64,000 nucleotides of DNA, taken from the NCBI RefSeq assembly GCF_001411555.2, contig NC_049901.1, positions 11,480,681-11,544,680 on the forward strand, in the 5' to 3' direction. Under the pieces are notes generated by a model. That model made no database searches and was not told the DNA's origin. It saw nothing but the letters and a program-made list of their open reading frames with translations. This document shows, piece by piece, positions 23,301 to 34,726 of this stretch. Position 1 is the stretch's first letter, and the number at the start of each line of letters is the position of its first letter. A program made the translations under genes and the position numbers. This stretch comes from Juglans regia. Taxonomy: Eukaryota; Streptophyta; Magnoliopsida; Fagales; Juglandaceae.

Positions 23301-25035
23301 AGAATGTAACATAGCAAATGATTGCTTGTTGTGATTTGTAATATGTAGTTTAAAGAACTGAGAATTTAAATCATGTTGATAATCGCATACTTGTGCCACT
23401 TCAGTTCCAGGCATGTAGATAATTGTTGTGGACACCTTCGTATCCCATTAGAATTCTATATATACGTGTTATTAGAAAATGATGAATATTAATGGACCAT
23501 AACCACATAATCAAATTAGCAATATCTGTTAGAAACTTAGTTCGAACCATCCATTTACAATTAATAGTAATGATACATTTATAGTCTGAACCAACCAAAA
23601 ACTATTACCATAGATAACATCCAGTATACACAATAATACACGTGCATATCTATTTTTTGCGGTCCGGTTTCGAACTTCATCCTCTTGCTTGTGAATAGCA
23701 TTCGCTCTCTCAATTAGTCTATCTTTCCTTTTTTGAACTTCATACTCGAGCAACAATAAATCATATTTCCTCTTCCAAACTGCATTTTCTCTTGTTAGAA
23801 TATTCTCTTCTACTAGTTGAAGTATATTTTTCTATATGAAGAATTGGCATCTTGCTTCTCCCTACATACCACTTGAAAATAAATTGGCAGTTTAGAGCCA
23901 AAGGAATACCACTAGTTTTTCCATAACCAAATAAGAAAAAAAAAGTGCAGTCAAAGTCTTTAATATACTTGTAAAAAACTCAAGATTAAAACCTTGAGTA
24001 CCCAAAGAAAACATTTGAAATCTTGGAGTCATAACTACAAGGCGACATGCTAGCGGCACCATATCTATCTAATTGAAACAACATAAAAGGTATTTCAAGT
24101 TGGGTAGAATGGTCTAAAAAGACAATGATCGCTCATGAAATCATCAGAGGACTTGAAAAAGGTTTATCTACTTCTAAAGCTGATTCTAAAATGTACATTA
24201 CTAAACTGAGGAGCCATTTTCCATATCATGCGAACAACCCTCCCCCACCCCACCCCAAAAAAAGAATTATCATGGGAAAATGAATGTTGTAATAGAAAAT
24301 TCTGCAAAACATATTATTTTCGTTACAATCACCATTTCGCAATGAAACATAAACATTGGTTTAAATGAAAGATAAAAGCATGAATGGCAGTTGCATTTCT
24401 ACACAAAATCAAGTGAACCTCCTAATAGCAATTCATTGTTTTCAGAGCAAGAAATTGTTGATCAGCCTATCAAGATGACATGAGGGAATGCACAACAATG
24501 TTTTAAGTATCTTCACAAAATTCTAATTGAGGGCAAAAGGAAACTGGATCTGCTGAATCTTTCCACGTCTTCTAGTTATTAAAACCCAAAACTTGAAGTA
24601 GATGGCTTAATATGCAAGCAAACCACACTATTCTCTCACAGTACAAAAACTAAAGCTTTCAATCACCGAGCTTTGAAACAAAACTCTAGCTCTAATCGTT
24701 ACTTTTATGACTATACTCCAGCATTTAGATAAAACCCAACTTCCAACAACCATTATTTGTTTCAAAATCTCTAAGAAGAAAAGGTAAACCCATGATTTTC
24801 ATACAAAGCTGAATTGTTGTGTTCATCTTGAGTTAGAGAAATCAGTATATATAAATAGAAAAAGAAAATTCCAAAATATTCAAATAGTGGACCCTACGGA
24901 ACTGGAATAGATGAAAATATAAATTTTTTTCTTGTACCTGTAAAAGTGAGGGAATGGGTTCCAGTCGAAACTTGGAACTCGAAGAAATGACATCGATAAA
25001 GAGAGATGGAAGCTATAAATGCTTTGAATGATGGT
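20310..25035. other. Intergenic DNA, no gene identified
   Basis: Mostly AT-rich. Short open frames (for example 20,605-20,961 and 22,936-23,334) show no domain, no codon-use signal visible by eye, and low-complexity or T-rich composition. A T-run near 22,015-22,030 and a poly-pyrimidine stretch at about 20,620 are present. Nothing supportable as a gene. Confidence 0.4.
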
Positions 25036-25039
25036 GATA

Positions 25040-27949
25040 GATAGAAAATTGTAAGACAACACAGAAGAGAGAGGAAATAGAATGTTCGAGCCTGTGCTGT
25101 CAGTGGATCTAGTAGCTTTCAACTCGGAATAGGATGGAGATGGAGACAATGCATTACAATGGAATTCTTTGAGGTAGACAGGAGCTGTCCGAGTTCTGGT
25201 AGATCGTCGTAAGGGCAATTTAGTTTGCGTAATGTTGCAATTGTCAATGTGAGGTGTGGAATTGTGAAGGAGTTTGATGAGAGGCGTCAATAAGTGTTGT
25301 GGGTGAGTGAAGCGAAAGGGAGGTTTGAAGGTCTTGGGTTTCGATGGGTGGTGTAGAATCAATGTGCACATGAGGTGTTTGATGGGTGTTGTCAATAAGT
25401 GGCATGGGTGAGTTAAGTGGAAGGGATATATACAAATCTTGTGGTTCGATCTTGGCTTGTTGGAGAGAGAAAATGTCTTCATGAAAGATAAAGTCACGAG
25501 AAATGAATATTTGGTTTATGGTGGTGTCAAGAAGCTTGTATCCTTTAACTCCATAAGGATAGCCGATAAACAAGCATTTTCTGGCGCAGGCAACAAAATT
25601 TGGAACGGCCATGGGTTAATGTGGAGGCAAAACAGAGGCATCCGAATGTTTTGAGGTGGAAATATGATGGTTTCTTGTCATAGAGAATTTGAAATGGAGA
25701 CTTTCCTTGAAGGTTTGGAGAAGGGGTGCGGTTAATTAAGTAGACGGCAGTGTTGATGAATTCTGTCCAGTATTTTATAGGTAGGCCGGACTGAAATTTC
25801 AATACTTTGGCGATGTTTAATATGTGCTGATGTTTACGCTCAGCAAGGGCGTTTTGTTGTGACGTAGCGACACAAGTAAGTTGATGTAATGTTCCTTTGG
25901 AAGCATAGAATGAGGGCATATTAAACTCGGCACCGTTATCAGACATGATTATTTGGATTTTTGTGTTGAATTGAGTAGCTACAAGGGAAAAGAAATTTTG
26001 AATGGATGTGCAAGCTTCAGATGTATTTTGAAGTAAGTATATCCATGTGCATCTGGTGAATTGGTCCACAATTGTGAGGAAATACTTGACATTATTGTGA
26101 GCTTGGATCAGATTGGGGCCCCAAATGTCAACATAAATTAATTCAAATGGTTTGGAAGCCGTGATATTTGATTGGGGAAATGGGAGTTTGTGCTGTTTTG
26201 TGAGTGGGCAAATTTCACAGAGAATATTTGATAAACCCGTGGGTTTTGAACTTGATTTTTGGATATCATTCAATACATGCTGTGTCATGGAACTATGTCC
26301 AAGTCTGTAATGCCATAATGTGAATTCATCAAACTTTGAAATATGTGTAGTGTTAACATAGCTGGAATAGAAAGTAAAAGAAGAAAAAAAAGATTGTAAA
26401 GTCGTGGGATCTGGTTTGGTATTTTGGAGGTGATAAAGTCCATTATGCACTGTTCCCATGCCAGTCGTCTTCCAGGATGAAAGGTCTTGAATATAGCAAG
26501 AGTTAGAGAAGAAAATAAGACAACAATTTGAATGATTGGACAAAGATTTGGCAGATGGTAAATTGAATGAGAAAATAGGTACACAAAGCACATGTTTGAG
26601 GATGAGTTGGTCAGAAAGATGGATATCACCAACGTGTGTGGCGGGTGTTGTTGTGCCATTTGGAAGTTTGATTGTGTGTGAGATGAGGGTTACATTATGG
26701 GTGAAGAGAGTAGGGCTACAGATCATGTGATCTGTAGCTCCGGTGTCTATTATCCACGAGTGAGTGGATTTTGGGATTATGTGTGATGTGTTTGTAGAAT
26801 TGCAATAAAGAATACCAGAAACAGGGGAAATTGCAGTGGTTGACAAATTTGAACAAGTTTGATTTGCAGCAAATGTAGCAGCGAGAAGTTAAGGAGATTG
26901 GAGTAAGGCAAGGAGATGAGCGTACTGTTCTTGAGTAATAGGTGAGCCATTGCCGATTTGTTCCTACACAAGTGAAGATTGATTAGCATGGGATTTAAAC
27001 TTGGAAATATTTTTGTGACCTGGAGGAAATCCATTTAGCTTGTAGCATTTGTCTCTAGCGTGTCCTGGTATGCGACAATGGGAACACAAAGGGAGATTAG
27101 GATTTGCATTGAAGCACCGTTCCAATGAGTGTCCCTGATTGTTGCAGTGAGTATAAAACAGTCGATCTTTACACGAGGAAGATTGGCTGCGTTGATCAGG
27201 TCCTCTTACTGTCATTGCAATCGGTGCTAGAGTGGAATTAAGTTGTTGGTGCCTCTCCTCTTGTTGTATAAGAGATAAAACTCGATTTAATGCTTGGAGA
27301 GGGTCATAAAGCAAGATCTGTGCTCGAACGACATCGAGGGAGTCATGCAATCCCATGAGAAACTGCATAACCTTGCTTCGGTGGGTGTAATCCATCAGAG
27401 TTTTCAATGCTCCACATGTACAAGAAGGCATGGGTTCATATATTTCCAATTCATCCCATAACGTTTTGAGTTTATTATAGTATTGACTAATCGATTCATC
27501 ATCTTGAGTAAGTGTTGAGATCGATTTAGGAGTTGAAAAATTCGTGGAGCGTTTTGAATATAGAATCGCTCACGGAGGTCGTTCCAAATAGCCGCAACAG
27601 TGTTCGCATGAGCGATGCTCGATCTATGTTCGATGCACACGGAATGTTGAATCCAAGCAATTTCCACATCATTACAACGTTCCCAAGCAATGTAGAGAGC
27701 GTCTGAAGCATTTGATGGTTTGAGATGTTTGCCATCAATGAATCCTAATTTATTTTTGATATTCAAGGCTTGGCGCATGGTCCTTGCCCATGTTACATAG
27801 TTCTCTGTAGTTAGAAGGTCTGGAACCAATGGGGAAGAATCTCCTTCACCGGGTTGGATGTGGTAGGGACTAGCTGGGTGGTGTGGGTTGGTCTCAGGAT
27901 TGGAGAACATATTTGTATCGTTGGTTTGGGTTGGAGGTGTTTCTGTCAT
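25040..27949 (-). pseudogene. Ty1/copia gag-protease-integrase remnant
   Basis: Read from 27,949 downward. A gag N-terminus with ENYVTWARTMRQALNIKNKL is followed by a CCHC zinc knuckle (CSHCRIPGHARDKC). Next come a protease active site (WIIDTGATDHM), an integrase HHCC motif (WHYRLGHSS ... CEICPLTKQ) and an integrase core (YVDIWGP, SDNGAEF, ALAERKHQH). Then comes the C-terminal stretch FIGYPYGVKGYKLLD and the linker RRSTRTRTAPVYLKEFHC that normally precedes reverse transcriptase. The order is copia-type. The frame breaks between gag parts (about 27,430), before the protease (about 26,880), near 25,600 and near 25,460. Reverse transcriptase and RNase H are absent: homology stops just after PLSSVLSYNFLS, near 25,040. 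Confidence 0.85.
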
Positions 27950-28240
27950 GGCTCAGGATACCATATTAACAGTAGCACTTGTAACGAAAGAGAGAGCAGA
28001 GTGTAAAAGATGATGAAGATAACATAAAGCTAAAAATGAAAATAACAGAATTGTATTCTTGTTATCACACGTCTGTACAAGCAACGTGCTGCTATTTATA
28101 GATTACAAAATGTATAAAAATAAATTAAAGAATAATTGACAGCTCATAATGTATAACCGAACGGCCTCATGTGATCGCGGTATCAGGTGGAACCGTGGGT
28201 ATCGTATGTCCAACTGCATCCTTTAATCTCAATACATGAC
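27950..28240 (-). mobile_element. 5' LTR and primer-binding site of the copia remnant
   Basis: On the minus strand TGGTATCCTGAGC, just before the gag ATG, resembles the tRNA-Met primer site TGGTATCAGAGC with changes. Upstream, CTATAAATAGCAGCACGTTGC at about 28,105-28,085 looks like the LTR TATA region, followed by ACAAGAATACAATTCTG typical of R-U5. The outer LTR edge is probably near 28,239 (TGTCATG on the minus strand). No matching 3' LTR was found near 24,900. Confidence 0.6.
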
Positions 28241-28692
28241 AACCAGACCGGGTTCGGTGTGTGGTGTTGGAGTAATCGACCGGCTTAAGAGTAGATTTAC
28301 TCTTAACTATGAACTAGTGAAGTGGAGGAGAGTGGCTAACGACAGAGTAACCATGCGACGTGGGTTGTTGGTTTGTCCATCAACTTCCGGCGTGGGTGAG
28401 CGACAATGGTTGTCTTGGGCGGCAGAACATGAAAATGAGAGAGAGAGAGAGATTACGTAGAGACAGGAACGCCGAAGTTATGGCCAAACTGATGGTGGAG
28501 GAAATTTTTGTGCGTGATGGCATAGAGAGAGGACGTGCGACAGATCTAGGTTGACGGGAAGCTTCTAGTGACAGTCTCTGTGGAGGTTGGTTGGTTCACA
28601 ACACCGTGGCCACGTTGTGTTGTCCCTGCCATTGATTCGTGCATGGTGCAATGGCCTGATCGCGGGTGGCCGTCTGTGATTGCTACGGCGTG

Positions 28693-29135
28693 GAGGAGAG
28701 GAGATGTTTACGGTGGGGCTGTGCTGTGAGAGAGAGAGAGAGAGAGAGAGGTCACTTACGTGGAGAGGGAGTGATATTTTCACCTTATTCTGAGTTAAGT
28801 TTTTTTTATTGCTTATTACATATTTTGCTCACAGAGCACTTAGATGTAAAAAAATAAAAAATAAATAAATACATAGGCTCCTACAAATGTATGAAAAACA
28901 TTATAAGGCCAAACAAAACAAAGCCAAACAATAGGAATAATCGAAATTGTCTGTGGTTCACCGCTCTTGTTTGTTGTTCAATCTTCCATTTGTATCTCCG
29001 TTTGTGTTACATTAAAATGTGCTAACTGTTAACGTATACAATATTTGAAAACAAAAATTAAAGTAAAAGTAAGATCTTCAAATATGAAACAATATTACAG
29101 TGATATGAGGAGAGGAGATGTTTACGGTGGGGCTG

Positions 29136-29172
<37 letters not shown>

Positions 29173-29204
29173 CACTTACGTGGAGAGGGAGTGATATTTT
29201 CACC
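28693..29204 (+). repeat. Duplicated LTR piece flanking a 320-bp insert
   Basis: 28,693-28,784 and 29,107-29,204 are near-identical (GAGGAGAGGAGATG, a GA run, then GTCACTTACGTGGAGAGGGA and TGATATTTTCACC). The 322 bases between them are absent from unit 1, where a single copy lies at 2,104-2,183. Confidence 0.75.
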
Positions 29205-29833
29205 GTGTGTTCTGGGGTGGTGCTGCAGTGCTTGGAGATGTTGACTGCTTTGGTGGTGGAGGGTGGTTCACGGGTGGGCTACGGTGCACGAACGGCAAGT
29301 GGGTGGAGCTGTGCTTAACGGAAGAGCCATGCTCTGTTTTCGTGAGTGCAAAACAGGGGTTGTGAATGTGGTAGTTGTGGTGGTTTCTATGGTGTTTTGC
29401 CTCGAGTGTTGGCTGGGTAGCGTGGGTCATGGTACAGGTTGGCAATGTAGAGGGGTTGGGTAGTCACGGTGTGTCGGGTGTTGCTCGGTCTCCGTTTGTC
29501 ACGTTGACGCACAATGGGGCTTTCTGTGGTGGTTATTCTTAGCTTGACCGTGCGAATGGTGGTGCTGCGCCACCTCAGTTGGACCTTTGGTTGGCAACAT
29601 GAAGGGCTGGAGGGCGGCCTGTTGTACGTGGGGAGGGCTTGAGAGATGGTTGTTGCTGCGTACTGGTGGTGAGGCTGGCCATGGTCTCTCGGTAGGGGAA
29701 AGATGAGGCCTTAGGGAGAGCTTGGCATGCGTGAATGGGCAGTTGCATCTTCACTGGAGAGGGCTAAGGTAGTGAGGAAGAAATAGCTCTGAAGTACTGT
29801 GGTAATGGGTAAGAAACTGCTCTAGCCTTTATC

Positions 29834-29841
29834 TATATATA
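29834..29841 (+). promoter_or_regulatory. TATA box of the unit-2 LTR copy
   Basis: TATATATA with the same downstream ACACGCTA as at 6,586. Conserved in both units. Confidence 0.45.
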
Positions 29842-30480
29842 CACGCTAGTAGAAACCCTAACGAAAGAAAAAGGAGAAATCAACGTGCATGGAGTTATGC
29901 ACGGGTCTAAATAAGTGCTTTTGGGCTTAGTTTGTGGGTTTAGTTTGTGGTCTTTGAATTTTGGGTCCATTTTAACTGATCCAAGAATCTCCTGTGCTTA
30001 CCTATACTTTTATGGGCCAAGTTCTCAATAATTTTCAATGGGCCTCTTCTCAGGTCTAAAATTAACCCAATTCAGCTGAGTTTCTAGAATAATATCTTGG
30101 GCCACTACTAATTAAAGAGGACCTACTTGGTCTATAAATTATTAAATGGACTTTAACTTATTGTGTCTAAAATCATCTATTAAACCCCAACAGGCCTTAA
30201 AATAAACTTTTTAACTCTCGGGCGTAATTAAAATTCCAGCTAACCAAAGGTTATAGCGCATGGGCTTTTACAAGATTCTCCCTTAAATCTCAAATGAGGT
30301 TTCCAAAATATTGACCCGTTACACGCAATTTATGCCCAAAAATCCATACTCTACCCAAATAAACTTTGGCATGTGGCCTATTCAAACTTACTCATTGAAT
30401 TTCAAGTGAGCTTTCTACACATATTAACCTCAATAAATTAATAATGCGCGAATTTGACCTGTACTTGGTGTTGGGCTGGA

Positions 30481-30492
30481 TGTTACAGATTT
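30481..30492 (+). repeat. LTR right end plus target duplication in unit 2
   Basis: TGTTACA (30,481-30,487) ends the truncated LTR copy and is followed by GATTT, the same 5 bases that precede the intact left LTR end at 481-485. This fixes the right LTR boundary independently of unit 1. Confidence 0.75.
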
Positions 30493-30539
30493 AATAAGAA
30501 AATAGCTGACAATTCGAATCATTTTTCAAAAGATAATGC

Positions 30540-31180
30540 ATAGCTGACAAGCTACTGACTGTTTACTTCAGTTTCAATAAGCTCAACAAAAAGAACCCAG
30601 GAACCAGATTGATAGAACTCAGGCAAGAAGGTTATGCAGATGGAAGGTTCCTGTAAAAGGCCAAGTGAAGGTTAATTAGAATGTTGCACTGAAGGTTAAT
30701 GAAGGTAGGATGGGGATTGGTGTAGTGATAAGGGATATGTAGAGAGATGTGTTGGCCTCCTTGTGTGCTTAGAAGGGGAATGCAACTACTCCTCTAGTAG
30801 CTGAGTTACAGGCTCTCTAGTATGCTATGCAGTTGTGTGCAGAGATGAACTTATCAGAAATGATATTTAAAGGGGATGCTTTGAGTGTGGTTAAAGTAGT
30901 GAATGGTATTGAATCTAGTTGAAAATGGCATGGTCAACTGGTTGAAGATATTAAAGGGATTTTAAAAAATAGATCTAACTGGACAGACATACACATATAG
31001 GGAATGTAATTGTGTAGCTCATTTTCTAGCAAAAGTTTTTTCACTTTACTTCATGTACATGCGGAAAGAATTTGGATAGAAGAAGGTCCTATAGGTATAC
31101 AATATTATGTTCTAAAGGATACAAATGTAACAGTTAAAGAAAAATGAATACAAGCTTGTTTGTTTTGATTCAAAAAATAA
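30540..31180 (+). pseudogene. RNase H-domain (RVT_3) fragment, decayed
   Basis: The plus strand reads, across stops, GRMGIGVVIRDM, VAELQAL and a MNLSEMIFKGDALSVVKVVN stretch, matching the RNase H-like domain at the end of plant non-LTR retrotransposons. Several in-frame stops are present. It is absent from unit 1, where the 93-aa gene region lies instead. It is not at the same place as the similar fragment at 16,830, so the two are separate insertions. Confidence 0.6.
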
Positions 31181-31189
31181 CGATGGAGT

Positions 31190-34100
31190 TGCATGCATAG
31201 TTTCATCATGACGTCACATATGTACAGTTGGGAGTGCTGAAAGGAACCGAGACTTGCCAAATTATTTCTGTTCAAAAGAATAAATAAATATAAAAATTAT
31301 ATAAAAAATTTTAATTTTATAATTATAAATACCACTTTTTTTAAAAAAAAAAAAGAAAAAAAAATGCGGCACGAAATTATTTGTCAAACTCGTATCATGT
31401 GAACGCTAACCTTCCATGGAATTTTCACGTCCCAACTTTAATTAACGCCAAAAGGTATTTGGCCCTCTTCCATTTACTGTTTCAGATTCGTACGCCATTT
31501 TAATAAGAGTATTGTTATTTATAAGTCGAAACATTACATATCATAAATATTTTTATTTTTTAAAGTTTTTTTTAAATTTATTTTTGATTTTATTTTTTTT
31601 AAATAATTAAATTCTTCTACTCATCATTTATATATATATATATATATTATATATTTAATAAGAAAAAAATTACAAAAAAAATATAATATATAATGTATGC
31701 GGTTTATAAATAAAATTTTTCTTTTAATAATTGATAATTATATCAAGCTTACTCTTTAAATTGTCAAACTCGTATCATGTGAACGCTAACCCTTTCCTGG
31801 GATTTCCACGTCCCAACTTTAATTAATGCAAAAAGGTCTTTTTGTCCCTTTCCATGGAAAATTTTTCCCTTTCAGATTCGTACCCCATTTTAAAGTGATA
31901 AGAAAAATCACACAATATATATATTTTTTATAATATTTTACTTATTTTAAAATAAAAGATATTTTTATAAAATAGTCATTTTATAATTAAAATAGTCTAA
32001 AAATATATTAATTATGAAATATGCTGTTATTGTGAGGTATAATCATTACTCATTAGAAGTTTTAAAGCAATAAATTATATGGATTTATGTAGATGCTGAA
32101 CTGTCATGGCGACAAATGACGTGTGATAATTTGCATATTTTGCATATTATTATTTAGGTAGTTTTAAAATGCATATACATAATATTAATTCTCCTGAAAT
32201 AATTAGTATTTATATTATTAATTTTAAATTTTAATAATATAACATCACGTAAAAAGATAAAAATATTATATATGTATGCATATATATATATATATATAAT
32301 ATATCTGATCTAGACATTGTGATTATTGCATTCTTCCCTTCGTTTCTTCAAAGATTAGATGGACAACCAAAATATATTGCCAAAAAGTAAGAGTTTATAT
32401 ATGTTTGACAAATGTTTTGATGAATATGCTCTGTTAAACAATATTTATTTTATTTATACGATGATTAATAATTTTATTTAAAAGTCTTAACACCAAACGT
32501 CATTTACGTAACATAATGTAATTTAAAAAATAAAATTTTCTACAACCAACTTTGAACCGTTGTCTTTATCAGTGAAATGTTACGACTTATTATTCAAAGA
32601 TGTATCTGTGTGGATTTGTGCATAATATATAACATGACAAGGACGCGTACAAGTGCATTTGAAATCCGATGGACCTACAACCCTAGCCTAGCTATTGGCA
32701 GTGATTTTGCTTTAATTTGGACATTTAGCAGTCAATATCAAGAAATTAATTAACGCGTTTATAGGTACTGTGTCCAACACAACTATAAATACTGACCTGC
32801 TGTCAACTTAATCAAACAGTAAAATAAAAAACATCTCATATATTCTTAATAACTATAAATGGTCCATGACCTATATAAATAAAATAAATCGCCACAAGCC
32901 AACCACCCAACAGGACTTTGCCCACCAATCAAATGATTTCGATCTATCACTGTACATAGCACATAATTATGACAACTTATTTCTCAAAGAAAACATTACT
33001 TTTTAGCATTATTTTCACGAGAAAATTATTTACATGACATAATCGATCTAAGTTACGTCGTCTCAATAAATACAGTATAAATTAAATTGAAGATGATGAG
33101 TTCTAATTAAATGAAAATTGGCATTACTCTTTCATAAATATGCATCATGATGTATACTATATGTAGATAAAGTTAGTTCTATTTTTAAATTGGTGTGCAA
33201 ATACTTCAGTTTTAGAATATAATAACATATATATAAACAAGTACATACAATATAGAAAACGAGTTAATTAATAGGCCGTATAATTAAGTGGCCAGCTATA
33301 TAGATCATGATCTGACACATGATGTACGTATATTGCAAAAGATAGATGCACGACTTTGGGCTTTTTGGGTACGTAGTCCCCACCGGTAGAGGGGAAAAAT
33401 ATAGGAGGATCCAGCTACGTCATCTGAAATACTGTTATAAATTGTACGTTTCAAGGATTCTTTGAAATTTCATTCTTTCACTGCCAGTCATATTAATATT
33501 AATATATATATATATGCCGATTGTTTTGCATGCGCATAGAAGTCATTAAATTTATCCAGCTGGTCTTCTATATAGCTAGCTAGCCTAGCTTCTAGAATTT
33601 CTCTTCCTTATAATTGGGTTTGTACGCGTCGAATTTCCCCTCCAAGTCAAGTTAGTCAACCAGTAATTTTCCATGCCTTCCACGGATTGACATTAGAGCC
33701 AGCCCTGATCATAATATTCATGAATGGATCGAGAGGAGTCACATGAACAGTATCTATCTGTCGGTGACTTTTGTACATGCATGCATTTTTCTATAAATAT
33801 TGGTTGCATTTATCTGGTATATTATATGGTTGACATGATGGGTTCTCTAGCTAGATATCAGTGTTAAATTTGGTAAATGATGGTCCATCAAAGTATAATT
33901 GGAAAGGGTCTTCGAGTAATTTCCTCATGATGACCAATTGATCACAGGGTTATTTTAATCATCACTCTTTAATTTTCATGCTAGCTAGCTCATGTAGTAC
34001 TTTATATATATATATATATGTATATATGTGTGTGTGGAGTAATTTCCAAACATGTATTATATATACCAAGTCTTTCTTCTTTATATTTTATTTTTCATTA

Positions 34101-34430
34101 TAAAGAAACCCAATCCCATTCATGTTATGGCGCTGCATGCGCCCAATTTAACATCATCAATCCAACACCTTAATTTGTTTAATCAAGATCATTTCAATGA
34201 CATTCCCTAGCTAGGGTTTTCTCTTTTGGGGGTAAAGTAATCACTTTCCCTGGCTAGCTAGATACCCTCCTATAGCTAGCTAGATCAGTACTTGTCGAGG
34301 TCCTACGACTGCTCTACCACGTTATTTCCTTGTCCTTCTCGAAGCATTACGTAGTACCACTCATGTTGTGTCATCTTGTCTTGTACTGGCCGGGAAATTG
34401 TCAAACACCCACCAAGTTTACATTTTTTCT
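31190..34430. other. Shared flank of unit 2 and gene-free DNA
   Basis: Counterpart of 15,035-17,782. Contains two close copies of the AACGCTAACC(C)TTCC text (31,400 and 31,785) and AT microsatellites. 34,223-34,430 follows the end of the duplication. No gene seen. Confidence 0.5.
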
Positions 34431-34444
34431 TCAATTTAATTTCC

Positions 34445-34453
34445 TATATATAA
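34445..34453 (+). promoter_or_regulatory. TATA box of the 61-aa protein gene
   Basis: TATATATAA, 88 bases before the ATG at 34,541, giving a leader of roughly 60 bases. Confidence 0.5.
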
Positions 34454-34540
34454 GACACAATTTCTGAGATCGATATATTCTCAGTAGTCAATATTCTCAT
34501 ACACATACATAAATTTGAACATCTTGATCGGTCTTTCAAG

Positions 34541-34726
34541 ATGGATCAAAGAAGAGTAGCCAGCACCAGTTTCCAACTTCAAGAGCCAAAAATGAAAACA
34601 AAAAAGTGCAACACCAGAGAAAGAGTCCTGCCCCCCAGGAGAGGATCAATCAAGCGTCGGATTTTCACATGCTTTGTCCACAAGTTGATGAAGATCATTA
34701 ACCGATCAAAGCCTCCATCGTACTGA
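34541..34726 (+). CDS. 61-aa basic small protein, paralogue of 10,531
   Basis: Start context AAGATGG. The Lys/Arg-rich N-terminal part contains KMKTKKCNTRERV. It is followed by LPPRRGSIKRRIFTCFVHKL and a short tail (MKIINRSKPPSY). The core matches LPPVRGRMKRQMFASLIQKI of the 59-aa protein upstream, which argues that both are real genes of one small family. A TATA box and short leader support an ordinary promoter. It lies just outside unit 2 of the tandem duplication. Function unknown; no signal peptide or membrane span. Confidence 0.65.
   Translation: MDQRRVASTSFQLQEPKMKTKKCNTRERVLPPRRGSIKRRIFTCFVHKLMKIINRSKPPSY

Larger units (their letters stand above)
17783..34222 (+). repeat. Tandem duplication, unit 2
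   Basis: The unit begins at 17,783 at a point that corresponds to position 1,151, about 665 bases inside the LTR, so the LTR copy here lacks its left end. The end of unit 1 and the end of unit 2 share GGGTTTTCT, and the start of unit 1 reads TTTCTCTTATC. The head-to-tail join near 17,783 therefore sits on a few bases of shared sequence, consistent with a microhomology join. Private insertions are 18,375-20,240, about 20,310-28,380 (including the copia element), 28,785-29,106 and 30,540-31,180. Confidence 0.7.
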
